From: Paenibacillus sp. NAIST15-1
GTDB lineage: Bacteria > Bacillota > Bacilli > Paenibacillales > Paenibacillaceae
Assembly (NCBI RefSeq): GCF_001894745.1
Contig: NZ_BBYF01000001.1
Span: 310,001-374,000, forward strand
DNA: 64,000 nt
Reading direction: 5' to 3'
Position numbers and translations under genes: made by a program. Positions 45,705 to 54,806 of the stretch are shown here, one piece after another. The notes below the pieces were generated by a model. It searched no databases, had not been told where the DNA came from, and was given only the letters and a program-made list of their open reading frames with translations. How positions within the stretch are numbered: the first letter of the stretch is position 1; each line of letters starts with the position of its first letter.

Positions 45705-47180
45705 TTATGTAACCGCTGAGTTTTTTGTTCGTCTGAATGTAATATCTTTTGCACCGGGTTCTGTATTGAGCGGAGCACTTAGCAGAATTATATTCCCTTC
45801 CTCGTCGGCAGCAAATTTTATATTCGCTGTTACCCCTAATATTTCTGAATGTATCGTGAATACATGCTTCCCAGTCTTACTCATTCGAAAACAACCGACA
45901 TGAGAAACAGCCTGAAGTCCATTCTCAACGACTTGAACCTTTACGATTCCATATCCCGGATGCTCATAGTGTCCTTCATACCTCTGGAGTGTGGTTGAAG
46001 AAACCAACACGGCCTCTCCTCTTGATGCAGCGCTTTCGGCTGCCATTTGTTTTCGTTGTGCTTCCCATTTCTGAATATCCCCACGGAGTTGTTCGCACCA
46101 TTCAATAGGATCAAGATTCAAAAGCCTATCATAGACAGTCAATGCTAAAGATGTAGGAAGCATGGTACCTTGTCTGTTCGTCAGCAGAACAATGCCGATC
46201 CTTTCATCGGGTAGGAAAGAGATGTGCGAAGTAAATCCGTCGATGCCACCCCCATGCTGAAGCATGCGGTATCCACGATATGATTCGAATCCCCAACCCA
46301 ATCCATAACAGCTTAATGGAAACTCCTTCTTTCCGAGCAACATGGGTGGGCAAGACATTTGTGGAGAATGTAAGGTCACAAGATTCTTCTCTGAAATAAT
46401 ACGCTTCCCTTTGAAAGCTCCATTTTCAAGATTAGCAATCAACCAATTACTCATGTCCATGACTGTACTATTAATAGAACCAGCAGGTCCAATCGCATCG
46501 AAATTGCGATACTCAACTTCTCGAAGCTGCCCCTCCTGTTCGATGTAGGGAACTCCCGCATTATCATGCAACTTCAACTCATTCACGGAAAAGCCGCTCT
46601 CCTTCATTTCCAGCGGTTCGAATATTCGCTCTTGAACAAGCTGTTCCCAAGTACACTCCGCTACATGCCCTGCTATATATCCAGCAGCCGTATACATAAT
46701 ATTGTTATACTGCCAAGTTGACCTGAAATCGACATTAGGTTCGAGGTATTTGATTCGCTTGATTATCTCCTCGCGAGTCAAGAAAGAGCCGTACCACATA
46801 TTATCATGCCGCGGCAAACCGGTACGATGACACAACATGTCTCGCATCGTAATTCGCTCCGATGCCATCGAATCGTACATATCAAAGTCAGGGAGATACG
46901 TGCGCACAGGTGTATCCCATTCAAGCTTCTCATCATCTACAAGCTGAGCGGCTACCATTGCAGTAAATGCTTTCGAACAAGAGCCAATGGCAAACATCGT
47001 ATTTGGTGTAACAGGTAGCTTGCGTTCCACATCCCGATAACTGAATCCTTCCGCCAAGATTATCTCTCCGTCCTTCACAATGGCGAGCGATAGACCGGGT
47101 ACTTTCCATATCTCCAATTGCTCTACAATTAGTGTATCTAAGCCTAACAAGAGCTCTGTTGCCTTCTTTGTGTGAACCAT
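45705..47180 (-). CDS. Beta-lactamase-family serine hydrolase
   Basis: Class C beta-lactamase/DD-peptidase-like hydrolase of 491 aa, without a signal peptide. The catalytic SxxK motif is GSCSKAF, the YxN motif is WQYNN and the third motif is LQHGGGIDGF. After the catalytic domain there is a C-terminal DUF3471-like domain (LQRYEGHYEHPGYGIVKVQV). Members are esterases or D-amino-acid peptidases; the substrate is unknown. AGGAG nine bases upstream supports the ATG at 47180 over an upstream frame extension. Confidence 0.88.
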   Translation of the reverse strand: MVHTKKATELLLGLDTLIVEQLEIWKVPGLSLAIVKDGEIILAEGFSYRDVERKLPVTPNTMFAIGSCSKAFTAMVAAQLVDDEKLEWDTPVRTYLPDFDMYDSMASERITMRDMLCHRTGLPRHDNMWYGSFLTREEIIKRIKYLEPNVDFRSTWQYNNIMYTAAGYIAGHVAECTWEQLVQERIFEPLEMKESGFSVNELKLHDNAGVPYIEQEGQLREVEYRNFDAIGPAGSINSTVMDMSNWLIANLENGAFKGKRIISEKNLVTLHSPQMSCPPMLLGKKEFPLSCYGLGWGFESYRGYRMLQHGGGIDGFTSHISFLPDERIGIVLLTNRQGTMLPTSLALTVYDRLLNLDPIEWCEQLRGDIQKWEAQRKQMAAESAASRGEAVLVSSTTLQRYEGHYEHPGYGIVKVQVVENGLQAVSHVGCFRMSKTGKHVFTIHSEILGVTANIKFAADEEGNIILLSAPLNTEPGAKDITFRRTKNSAVT

Positions 47181-47218
47181 GGATGTACACTCCTCTTTAG
47201 CATCAATGCAGCCTTGTC

Positions 47219-47419
47219 CTACTTGCTGCCACTCATGATGTTGAACAGGCTTATCCTTATTACATATTGTACTGGGTTCCACCCATTGCCGCAGTTATTA
47301 TATTCCAAACTCTCCGACGATCGCTTCCTAGTAATCAAGGCACCAATTCCGGAAATGACAGCGAGCACCCCTGTGAAGATACCCCAATTAGCACGCGTAT
47401 CTCCCCTGTGTTCAACCAA
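47219..47419 (-). other. Small open frame, possible gene remnant
   Basis: A frame with protein-like content including one membrane helix followed by positive charges (WGIFTGVLAVISGIGALITRKRSS). There is no ribosome site at the TTG start, and the sequence looks like the C-terminal end of a larger membrane-anchored protein. Could be a decayed gene or chance. Confidence 0.3.
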
Positions 47420-47485
47420 TCCATTCGTTATGATTGATACAACAGTTTCTTATTTCTTACGTAAACATTACTTTCTTGCCAAAAT

Positions 47486-47540
47486 AAAAATCGCGGCCGA
47501 CTCGTATCTGCTCTTCATAGAAGATACGATCCACCGCGAT
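47486..47540 (-). terminator. Terminator of the MurNAc-recovery operon
   Basis: Minus strand: ATCGCGG (47534-47540) pairs with CCGCGAT (47490-47496), with an inner CGTATC/GATACG stem, followed by TTTTATTTTG. Confidence 0.8.
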
Positions 47541-47583
47541 CTTGAAAATTGATTACATATGTTTTTCTAATAAGCTCACCCTC

Positions 47584-48504
47584 CTAGGAGCAGGCTGCAA
47601 GCTTAGCTAATGCCATGATGACTGCGCCATGCGCAGCATCTTTCTTCGGTGTAATGCAGTCCATATTGGGATAGTGTTCTTTGAGCATGGCTATGAAGGC
47701 ATCCCGCACATTGCTGTTCTTCAGCAGCACGCTTCCTGCCATAGCAACCGTTCCTGACTGCAGAGACAGCTTCTCTACAACCGGGATAACAAGTTCACAG
47801 AGAGAACTTGCCGCCTTGTGAGCAATCTCCAGAGCCGCAGAATCGCCAAGCTCACATGCCCGCGATAATATCGGAGCAAGAGCTGCAATATCCTTCTTAT
47901 TCGTCTGCTTGTCGTATACGAATCGAATCAATTGCTGCGTAGACTCAATCCCCAGCTGTTCCATAACCATATCTGTAATTGGCGTTGCCGGCATGCGTCC
48001 ATCATGTGCCCGTACAACGATGGACAACAAGTCACGCCCAATGCTATAACCACTGCCCTCATCATCGATGAGATGGCCGTAGCCGCCTGCGCGATGGGAC
48101 TGGCCTACTTCATTTCTCCCATAGCAAATGGATCCCGTACCTGCAATAAGAATAATGCCATATTCACGATCATGGGCGCCGTACAAGGCTGTCTCTTGAT
48201 CACCGGTAATGATTAGCCCACCTTCATATCCGCAATCGCGAACAATGGCTTCCAGCCGTGTTACGACTGTCGGGTTGCTGACTCCGGCTGCACCAATGCA
48301 CACCTGCGCACAGTTGCCCAGCCCGCCGCATACGCTGGCGATCGTCTCAACTATTTCTTGCAAGCTTGCGCGCACACTCGCTTCATCCTGACCATTGATA
48401 TTAATGGCTCCAGATGTGAAGGTATGCACGGCTGCTCCATGTTCGTCCGCTATATTTACTGCCGTCTTCGTACCGCCGCCGTCTAAGCCCGCTACGTATG
48501 TCAA
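47584..48504 (-). CDS. BadF/BcrA-type amino-sugar kinase, probably MurNAc/GlcNAc kinase (MurK-like)
   Basis: ASKHA-fold kinase of 306 aa. The phosphate-1 loop GLDGGGTKTAV, the IGAAGVSN motif, phosphate-2 ILIAGTGSICYGR and adenosine loop GTVAMAGSVLL are all present, as in the N-acetylglucosamine/N-acetylmuramic acid kinase group. In this operon, where MurNAc enters through an ABC transporter without phosphorylation, a kinase is needed before MurQ, so ATP-dependent phosphorylation of MurNAc at C6 is the likely job (inference). It is the last gene, 41 bases after namZ. Confidence 0.85.
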   Translation of the reverse strand: MTYVAGLDGGGTKTAVNIADEHGAAVHTFTSGAININGQDEASVRASLQEIVETIASVCGGLGNCAQVCIGAAGVSNPTVVTRLEAIVRDCGYEGGLIITGDQETALYGAHDREYGIILIAGTGSICYGRNEVGQSHRAGGYGHLIDDEGSGYSIGRDLLSIVVRAHDGRMPATPITDMVMEQLGIESTQQLIRFVYDKQTNKKDIAALAPILSRACELGDSAALEIAHKAASSLCELVIPVVEKLSLQSGTVAMAGSVLLKNSNVRDAFIAMLKEHYPNMDCITPKKDAAHGAVIMALAKLAACS

Positions 48505-48545
48505 CGTAAGCTCACATCCTTCATCTTCCTTGTAAAGGCAGTTCT

Positions 48546-49688
48546 CTATTTATACAAATGATACTGCTGCTTCATGGCACTGAATTCTCTGCTCTCTTCA
48601 CGGAATTGCTCCAGCATCGCTTCTACATCAAGAGATTCCTCACGATACAACTTGTCTCCGCAGAGCAAATCGATGAACGGTCTGGAATTCTCCTTCACTG
48701 GCGGCAAGAAGGTGAACTGCTCATAATTGCGCTTAATAGTGAACATAAGCTTAACTCCCGCTTCAAACGGCTGCACCGCGCGATTGTCGAGCACATGGAT
48801 CTGCACCCCGCCGCATTGCTCTCCTTCGAACTTCGAGAAGGATGGCTTGAAGTATACTGGACGGAATATAATGCCCGGCAGCTTCTGACGATTCATCTCG
48901 TCTGCCAGCTTCTCTGCCTCAATGAACGGTGCACCGATCATTTCGAATGGTGCTGTCGTTCCTCTGCCTTCTGATATATTCGTTCCCTCGAATACACAAG
49001 TCCCCGGGTACAACAGTGCTGAATCATAACGTGGTAATCCCAGAGACGGCATAACCCAAGGACGCCCCGTATCCGTGAACTGCATCGACCGCTCCCAACC
49101 GTCACAACGAACGACATGAAGCTTGCAGTTCCAACCCATTTGTTCGTTCGCCATAAGAGCGACCTCTCCTGCGGTCAAACCATACCGTACCGCTAATGGA
49201 TAGTTGCCGACGAAGGATTGATAGCCTGGTTTTAAGATATTCCCTTCAACCGTCGTGCCATCAAGTGGATTAATCCGATCCAGAACAACGAATTCCTTGC
49301 CTGCCTTCGCGCAATCTTCCAGCGCGTACAGCATTGTATAAATAAACGTATAATAGCGTGCACCTACATCCTGGATGTCGTATACAACCATGTCCACTTC
49401 ATCCAGCATTTCTTGACTGAGTCGCTTGGAATCCTTGCGATACAAGCTGTATACCGGAACGCCTGTAAATGGATCGGTGTAAGTCTCAACCTGTGCCCCT
49501 GCAGCTAAGTCGCCACGAACGCCATGCTCCGGCGAGAACATCGCTACAAGATTGAAGTTGTCATGCATAATTTGAATCGTCGATTCGAATTGATTGTTCA
49601 ATCCAGTCGGCGATGTAATGAGACCAATTCGCTTGCCTTTGAATAGCTCTGTATATTCTCCAATACAATCAATACCGTTGCGGATCAT
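48546..49688 (-). CDS. NamZ-type exo-beta-N-acetylmuramidase (DUF1343) without signal peptide
   Basis: A 380-aa DUF1343 protein (GH171). Motifs: GKRIGLITSPTGLN, AMFSPEHGVRGDLAAGAQV, VYDIQDVGARYYTFIYT, VLDRINPLDGTTVEGN, FVGNYPLAVRYGLTAGEVA and YPGTCVFEGTNISEGRGT. NamZ of B. subtilis removes MurNAc from the non-reducing end of MurNAc-GlcNAc fragments and is secreted. This protein begins directly at the domain with no signal sequence, so it should act in the cytoplasm on imported fragments. The ATG is preceded by GGGAGGCACC. It is 37 bases after the PIG-L gene. Confidence 0.9.
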   Translation of the reverse strand: MIRNGIDCIGEYTELFKGKRIGLITSPTGLNNQFESTIQIMHDNFNLVAMFSPEHGVRGDLAAGAQVETYTDPFTGVPVYSLYRKDSKRLSQEMLDEVDMVVYDIQDVGARYYTFIYTMLYALEDCAKAGKEFVVLDRINPLDGTTVEGNILKPGYQSFVGNYPLAVRYGLTAGEVALMANEQMGWNCKLHVVRCDGWERSMQFTDTGRPWVMPSLGLPRYDSALLYPGTCVFEGTNISEGRGTTAPFEMIGAPFIEAEKLADEMNRQKLPGIIFRPVYFKPSFSKFEGEQCGGVQIHVLDNRAVQPFEAGVKLMFTIKRNYEQFTFLPPVKENSRPFIDLLCGDKLYREESLDVEAMLEQFREESREFSAMKQQYHLYK

Positions 49689-49725
49689 AGGTGCCTCCCT
49701 CTAAGTGCACGTTCACTTGCCAATT

Positions 49726-50430
49726 TTACAATTCTGATTTTCGAACACACATCGTCTCTGCCGGAACCATGAATGTTTCCGCATATTGCTTCCGTGCCTC
49801 AATACCGCGGACCCGAGCCAGGTGCTTGTAGTATTCGAGATATGGGAATGACTTGCTGCCCGTTACGAACCAATGCAAGGACACTGCCTTCACCCACAGA
49901 TCGTAAGCTTCTTGCGAGAAGTCCACGTACACGTAAGGCTTATAGTCGACTGCATCCTCCCAATTTTCCGCATAATAGAGAGTAGAAGCGAAGAATGCAG
50001 GGAGCTCCCGCTCGAACGATGCCAGCCCTGCGAAGAAGCGTGCATCATTGACAATGCGATGGGTCGTCATATGATCCTTGTGCATGCTGTTTTTGAAATG
50101 CGTAATAATGATGTTCGGACGCACCTGACGAATGACATCGCAAACTCTCAAGCGCATTTCTTCATTATCCTTCAGTTCACCGTCTGGAATTTCGAATACG
50201 ATCGCTTCACCGTCGAGCATTTCCGCGAATGCCTTCGCTTCGTTCACCTTCTGCTCGCGATATTCCGCCATATCTTGTCCGGCTGGAACCCCACGTTCTC
50301 CTGCTGTCAAAGCCAAAGTGACAATACGGTCGCCCTTGAGTGCGTGGCTTGCCAATACACCGCCTGCCGTCAGCTCCATATCCCCCACATGTCCACCAAT
50401 TGCTAGAATCGTTCGACGCTGCTCGCTCAT
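49726..50430 (-). CDS. PIG-L/LmbE-family protein with altered active site
   Basis: A 234-aa protein of the PIG-L deacetylase fold: ILAIGGHVGDMELTAGG, LALTAGERGVPAG, RPNIIITHFKNSMHKDHMTTHRIV. Normal members remove N-acetyl groups from GlcNAc conjugates using an HPDD motif. Here the motif reads HVGD, so the zinc-ligand His and Asp remain but the position of the catalytic Asp is Gly. The downstream HKDH zinc His is kept. It may be a variant hydrolase with another base or a binding protein. The ATG at 50430 is two bases after the GNAT stop, and the ribosome site AGGAAGGAG is inside that gene. Confidence 0.8.
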   Translation of the reverse strand: MSEQRRTILAIGGHVGDMELTAGGVLASHALKGDRIVTLALTAGERGVPAGQDMAEYREQKVNEAKAFAEMLDGEAIVFEIPDGELKDNEEMRLRVCDVIRQVRPNIIITHFKNSMHKDHMTTHRIVNDARFFAGLASFERELPAFFASTLYYAENWEDAVDYKPYVYVDFSQEAYDLWVKAVSLHWFVTGSKSFPYLEYYKHLARVRGIEARKQYAETFMVPAETMCVRKSEL

Positions 50431-50432
50431 AC

Positions 50433-51401
50433 CTACAACTCCTTCCTCATGATTGAAAATGATTTGACTGTCTGGAAACCTGCCTTCTCGTAAATGCGAA
50501 GCGCAGGGTTGGTACTGCCTGTGAACAACGACATATATTCCGTTCCCATGCTGCGAAATGCTTCGCAAAGCTTGAAAAACAAAATGGTTCCAAGTCCATG
50601 TCCCTCATGTCGCGGGCTTACGCCAATGCCTGCAAAATATCCCCTACCACTCTGCTGGCGAATGACCGGCCCTGCGAAGCCAACTGCTTCTCCTTGATAG
50701 GCTGCAATCACTACGGGAACACCGTTAGCAGCTGCTTGCTTAATCTCCCTGGTCCAAAATGGGTTGTGTAGTTCCTCTAGCATCGACTCGATCCCACGAT
50801 GACGATTAAGGTCGACCAATTCCACCGCGTAGCCATCTGCTGCCGCTGCTAATTCTTTGCTCGTGATCTGCTCCGGAACTTCGAAGCTAGCCAATGGCAG
50901 ATACATCGCTTGTTGAACCGCCCGCTCGAGGTAGCCCTCCTGCAGCAGGTAATGATAGAGTTCACTTCCGACAGGCACTCCAGGCGCATTGTTATGCTCA
51001 TGCTGCGGTGTATTCGGAATATACCAAGGGAGCATCATTGGATTGAAGAACAGGATATCTGCCTGCTTCTTCCCAAGCTCACGGAAACGCCCCTCAACTG
51101 CATCCAGCATTTGTGTATAGTACTCGTCTGTACGGTAATTCCGAGACAAGATAATGCACGTAATATAGCCAGCATCGTGACCTAGCGGCAGATCATTTCC
51201 TGTACAGCCGCAAGCGAAGCCCTGCACACCGCCTTCATCATCAAGTAGAACGAATGTGTTCTCCGAATCGAAGTATGGGTTAGATTGAAATATGTCATGG
51301 AAGCTCTCTACGGTAAGCTCTTTATATCCATCGCGAACTGCCTCTTCATTCCATAATGCGATAACGTCTTCTCGATATTTGTTGTCCCATGTGATAAGCA
51401 T
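50433..51401 (-). CDS. Tandem GNAT-fold acetyltransferase
   Basis: A 322-aa protein with two GNAT-like halves. The N-terminal half has weak motifs (NTFVLLDDEGGVQGFACGCTGN and AGYITCIILSRNYRT); the C-terminal half has the acetyl-CoA motif A (GYFAGIGVSPRHEGHGLGTILFFKL) and motif B (LFTGSTNPALRIYEKAGF). An acyl-acceptor cannot be told from sequence. Beside a PIG-L protein and MurNAc genes, acetylation of de-N-acetylated amino sugars or peptides from peptidoglycan is a reasonable idea (inference). Encoded immediately upstream of the PIG-L gene. Confidence 0.82.
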   Translation of the reverse strand: MLITWDNKYREDVIALWNEEAVRDGYKELTVESFHDIFQSNPYFDSENTFVLLDDEGGVQGFACGCTGNDLPLGHDAGYITCIILSRNYRTDEYYTQMLDAVEGRFRELGKKQADILFFNPMMLPWYIPNTPQHEHNNAPGVPVGSELYHYLLQEGYLERAVQQAMYLPLASFEVPEQITSKELAAAADGYAVELVDLNRHRGIESMLEELHNPFWTREIKQAAANGVPVVIAAYQGEAVGFAGPVIRQQSGRGYFAGIGVSPRHEGHGLGTILFFKLCEAFRSMGTEYMSLFTGSTNPALRIYEKAGFQTVKSFSIMRKEL

Positions 51402-51425
51402 CGCAGGACCTCCAATTAAACATTA

Positions 51426-51450
51426 AACCTTCATCGCAGCGATGAAGGTT
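51426..51450 (-). terminator. Intercistronic stem-loop between permease and GNAT genes
   Basis: Perfect 11-base stem AACCTTCATCG / CGATGAAGGTT with a three-base loop and no T run. Likely an mRNA processing or stabilising element within the operon. Confidence 0.55.
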
Positions 51451-51471
51451 CAGGATTAGATTGCAGGACTA

Positions 51472-52332
51472 TTAGCCTTTCACCGCACCTACAGTTACAC
51501 CTTGCAAGAAGTACTTCTGCAAGCTGAAGAAGAGAATAAACATAGGCAACGCTGAGATTGTAGCCCCTGCCATCATCGGCGCAAAGTAAGTCGTGTTGGC
51601 AAATCTGAAGTTTTTGAGGCCTACCTGAATCGTCTGCATATCCATTGTATTGGTAACCAAGAATGGCCAGAAGAACGTATTCCAGCTATCCATAAACGTC
51701 AGGATCGCCATTACCGCGAGTACTGTTTTAGACAAAGGCAAAATGATCTTGAAATACACTTGGAACTGGTTGCAGCCTTCAATCTTTGCACATTCCAGTA
51801 CCTCATTCGGAATACTGCTCATGAACTGCTTCGAAAGGAAGATATTATATACAGTAACGAGACCAGGTAAAATCAAAGCGCTGTACGTATTTTGAATTTG
51901 GAAAATGTTAACGATTAAGATGTACAACGGCACTTGTGTTACCTGATACGGAATCATCATCGCAACGAGAAGCAATGTAAACAATGCTGTTCTGCCTTTG
52001 AACTTAATTTTGGAGAAGGCATAGCCAGCCATACTTGCAAAGAACACGTTTGATACCGTAACAACAGCCGCCACAAATAATGAGTTCAATAACCAACGCA
52101 GTGAGTATTCACTGTAATCAAAGAAGAACTTATACGATTCAAAAGATATTTTGGATGGGAAGAGCGAATAGCTCATCGCCCCAGCTTCGACGGGATCCCC
52201 AAAGGAAGAAATAAGCATAAAATAAATAGGGAAGATCGTTGCCAAAGCAAATAGTAAAAGTATGAATATGATGGCAGCGTTTCTCGTATGTTTAGCCGCC
52301 GGATTTCCATTATGCGGATTGTAAAGTGACAT
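51472..52332 (-). CDS. ABC sugar permease, MalG type
   Basis: Membrane subunit of 286 aa with six helices; the EAA loop reads VLECAKIEGCNQFQVYFKIILPLSKTVLA. The C-terminal GATISALPMFILFFSLQKYFLQG is typical of CUT1 importers. It pairs with the permease upstream and the binding protein, and presumably imports MurNAc-containing sugars given its operon partners. No ATP-binding subunit lies in the operon. Confidence 0.92.
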   Translation of the reverse strand: MSLYNPHNGNPAAKHTRNAAIIFILLLFALATIFPIYFMLISSFGDPVEAGAMSYSLFPSKISFESYKFFFDYSEYSLRWLLNSLFVAAVVTVSNVFFASMAGYAFSKIKFKGRTALFTLLLVAMMIPYQVTQVPLYILIVNIFQIQNTYSALILPGLVTVYNIFLSKQFMSSIPNEVLECAKIEGCNQFQVYFKIILPLSKTVLAVMAILTFMDSWNTFFWPFLVTNTMDMQTIQVGLKNFRFANTTYFAPMMAGATISALPMFILFFSLQKYFLQGVTVGAVKG

Positions 52333-52352
52333 CGTTGGCTTCTCCCCTTTCC

Positions 52353-53255
52353 TTAGTACTCCACGTCTTTACCCATAAATTTGAACTGAGCGAACGATAT
52401 AATAGCGATAATTCCAGCCAACACGAGAGATTGCGCTGCAGCTTTACCGAATTCAAAGTATTTGAATGCGTTGTCAAAGATGAGCAATCCGACCATTGTT
52501 GTCGAGTTGTCTGGGCCGCCGCCTGTCATCAGATAAGCGTTCTGGAATACTTGGAAAGAGCCGATAACACCGGTTACCAACAAGAACAACGTTGTTGGCT
52601 TTAAGCAAGGAATGACAATGTACCACAGCTTCTTCAGGAAAGAAGCGCCATCCAATTCTGCTGCCTCATAATAACTATCATCAATACCGAGCAATGCTGC
52701 CAAATAAATAATGATGCTTGTACCATGGCTTGCCAGCCAGGACATCAGAACCAAGGAGAACATTGAAGTCGCGCTTGAGCCGAGCCAGTTCAGATTGCTG
52801 ATGCCGAACAGGCCTAACAGCTGGTTCATAATCCCGGATTCCATTGGATCGAAGATCCACAGCCACACAACGGACATCGCAACACCTGATGCAACAGCTG
52901 GCAAATAGTATACGGCCTTGAACGTCGTCTGCAGCTTCTTGCTGAGCGGCAAGATGAGAATAGCAACCGCAAACGAGATCATCAATGCAACAGGAACCGT
53001 GAGTACCGTATACACAACCGTATTCTTAATTGACTTCCAAAAGAGCGGATCTTTAAAGGAAGAAATATAGTTATCGAATCCTACCCATGTAGATCCTAGC
53101 GGTTTATAATCCTGAAAACTGATTATAAAGGCACTTACGACCGGATATGCGGTAAAGATTGCAAATACCACTAATGCAACCGCGATAAACGCATATCCCC
53201 AACCAGAATCTCCTCTAATTTTCCGTTTCTTCAACGGCTTAGCTAATTGGGCCAT
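52353..53255 (-). CDS. ABC sugar permease, MalF type
   Basis: Membrane subunit of 300 aa. EAA loop SYYEAAELDGASFLKKLWYIVIPCLKPTTLFLL; conserved TGGGPDNSTTMVGLLIFDNAFKYFEFG near the C-terminus. CUT1-family importer partner of the MalG-type protein. Starts 90 bases after the binding-protein gene, beyond a strong stem-loop. Confidence 0.92.
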   Translation of the reverse strand: MAQLAKPLKKRKIRGDSGWGYAFIAVALVVFAIFTAYPVVSAFIISFQDYKPLGSTWVGFDNYISSFKDPLFWKSIKNTVVYTVLTVPVALMISFAVAILILPLSKKLQTTFKAVYYLPAVASGVAMSVVWLWIFDPMESGIMNQLLGLFGISNLNWLGSSATSMFSLVLMSWLASHGTSIIIYLAALLGIDDSYYEAAELDGASFLKKLWYIVIPCLKPTTLFLLVTGVIGSFQVFQNAYLMTGGGPDNSTTMVGLLIFDNAFKYFEFGKAAAQSLVLAGIIAIISFAQFKFMGKDVEY

Positions 53256-53297
53256 AATGTGAAACCCCTTTCAATACGCAATGTCATAAACATTTCC

Positions 53298-53329
53298 GGA
53301 TAGCCGTACGTCGAATCATACGGCTATCC
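53298..53329 (-). terminator. Stem-loop after the binding-protein gene
   Basis: Perfect 11-base stem GGATAGCCGTA / TACGGCTATCC with a ten-base loop and no T run, probably raising binding-protein mRNA over permease mRNA. Confidence 0.55.
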
Positions 53330-53344
53330 GAAGCTGACTTCTTC

Positions 53345-54772
53345 TTAGTCCTTCACAATGCCGTCTTCACCGAATGTCGAGATCGCTGCCTCTTTCACAG
53401 CATCGAACATTTTCTCCGGCGTAATTTCATTGGCAATCAAAGCTTGAAGTTTAGGGACAATGACTTCTGTTTCCATTTTGATTGCTTTTGCACCCAGATC
53501 TGATGGGATGTCTGGACGTGCAGGCGCTGCATGGCTGAGCAATGTTTGTACAGCCTTTTCATTGAACTCGTCTCTTTGAATTGGCATTTTTTCAGCTTCT
53601 TTCTTAGCTGATGCCGTGATATGTGCTGCAAAGAGATCATTGTTCGTCGTTGCTGCAACTTTACCGCTTGCAAGGAAGTACGCAGCTTTTACTACGTTCG
53701 CTTTATGCTCAGGCGTTGGTTCATTTTTACCACGGAACGTTACATAACCATCTACTGCAACAGTAGATTTCTGTTCTTGCCCCAAGAAGGTTGGAACTGG
53801 AAGAACCGTATATTGAACCGGGATGCTGCCTTTCACTTCGCTGCCATCTTTTTTCGCGATTTTTTCGTTGTTTTCGTTCGCGTTATTTTCGAAAGTTGCA
53901 AGGCCTTTACCTGTAATCATCGTTTGCCCTGTCAAGAACATGTTCCAACGCTTACCAGCGTCAACAGAGCTGAGTTCTTTCGGCATGGAGCCATCATCAA
54001 TAAGTGTGCGAATATCCTTCAGTACTTCCAAGAAGTTTTTGCTTGTGTACGCATATTTCAAATCCTTATCGAATGGATCAGGCATGCCAGCATTCTTAAC
54101 CAGAATACCCAAGTAATCCTTGGAAGCTACACCTGCTGTTGCAAATACGAATCCATAACGGGAAGTTTTGTCGCCTTCCTTCACGACGCCCTTCTTCACA
54201 GCTTCGCGGAATTCGTCAAATGTCCAGCCTTCTTGCTGAACTTTCTTCCAGTCGATTCCTGCCTTCTCCAAGAACTCTCTGTTACCGCCCAACGCATGTA
54301 CTTCCATGTATGCCGGGAAGCCGTAAAGTCCGTTGCCGTTCTTCATGTATTCAAGTGGAATTTTGTCATAGTCAGCAATCATCTCTGGTGTAGCTGTATC
54401 CGAGATATCCATCAACATACCTTGTTGAATGTATTTTGGAATACCTGTGGAACCGATGAATGCAATATCTGGCGGGCTGCCCGCGTTAACTTGTGTATCA
54501 AGCTTCTGCGTCACATCTTCCCAGCTTGCTGGCTCAATCTTCAGCGTCAGGTCAGGGTACAACTCGCTAAATTCCTTCTCCATTTGCTTGAAGTTATCTT
54601 GGAACTTACCGGATACTGGTGGCAACAAAGCTGTAATTGTATCTTTTCCACCTTTGCCTCCGTTCGCCTGTTCTCCGGATTTTGCATCATTGGAACTTCC
54701 GCAAGCCGACAGCAAGGAAATTGCCAAGGTAAAAGCACAGATGGACGCCAATACACGCATTTTTTTTCTCAT
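53345..54772 (-). CDS. ABC transporter substrate-binding lipoprotein (probable MurNAc-sugar binder)
   Basis: Extracellular family 1 binding protein of 475 aa with lipobox LSAC (Cys about residue 25) and a Gly/Lys linker. The mature protein shows KFQDNFKQMEKEFSELYPDLTLKIEPASWEDVTQKLDTQVNAGSPPDIAFIGSTG in its first lobe and many Lys residues. Ligand cannot be read from sequence; the operon (MurQ, NamZ, kinase) points to MurNAc or MurNAc-GlcNAc (inference). GAGGGGGG precedes the ATG at 54772, which is 34 bases after murQ. Confidence 0.88.
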   Translation of the reverse strand: MRKKMRVLASICAFTLAISLLSACGSSNDAKSGEQANGGKGGKDTITALLPPVSGKFQDNFKQMEKEFSELYPDLTLKIEPASWEDVTQKLDTQVNAGSPPDIAFIGSTGIPKYIQQGMLMDISDTATPEMIADYDKIPLEYMKNGNGLYGFPAYMEVHALGGNREFLEKAGIDWKKVQQEGWTFDEFREAVKKGVVKEGDKTSRYGFVFATAGVASKDYLGILVKNAGMPDPFDKDLKYAYTSKNFLEVLKDIRTLIDDGSMPKELSSVDAGKRWNMFLTGQTMITGKGLATFENNANENNEKIAKKDGSEVKGSIPVQYTVLPVPTFLGQEQKSTVAVDGYVTFRGKNEPTPEHKANVVKAAYFLASGKVAATTNNDLFAAHITASAKKEAEKMPIQRDEFNEKAVQTLLSHAAPARPDIPSDLGAKAIKMETEVIVPKLQALIANEITPEKMFDAVKEAAISTFGEDGIVKD

Positions 54773-54806
54773 TGATAAAGCCCCCCTCAAGGATATCGAA
54801 TGATTT

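Noticed and set aside
53621-54775. A 384-codon open frame on the plus strand
   Set aside because: Antisense to the second binding-protein gene; same kind of codon-bias shadow.
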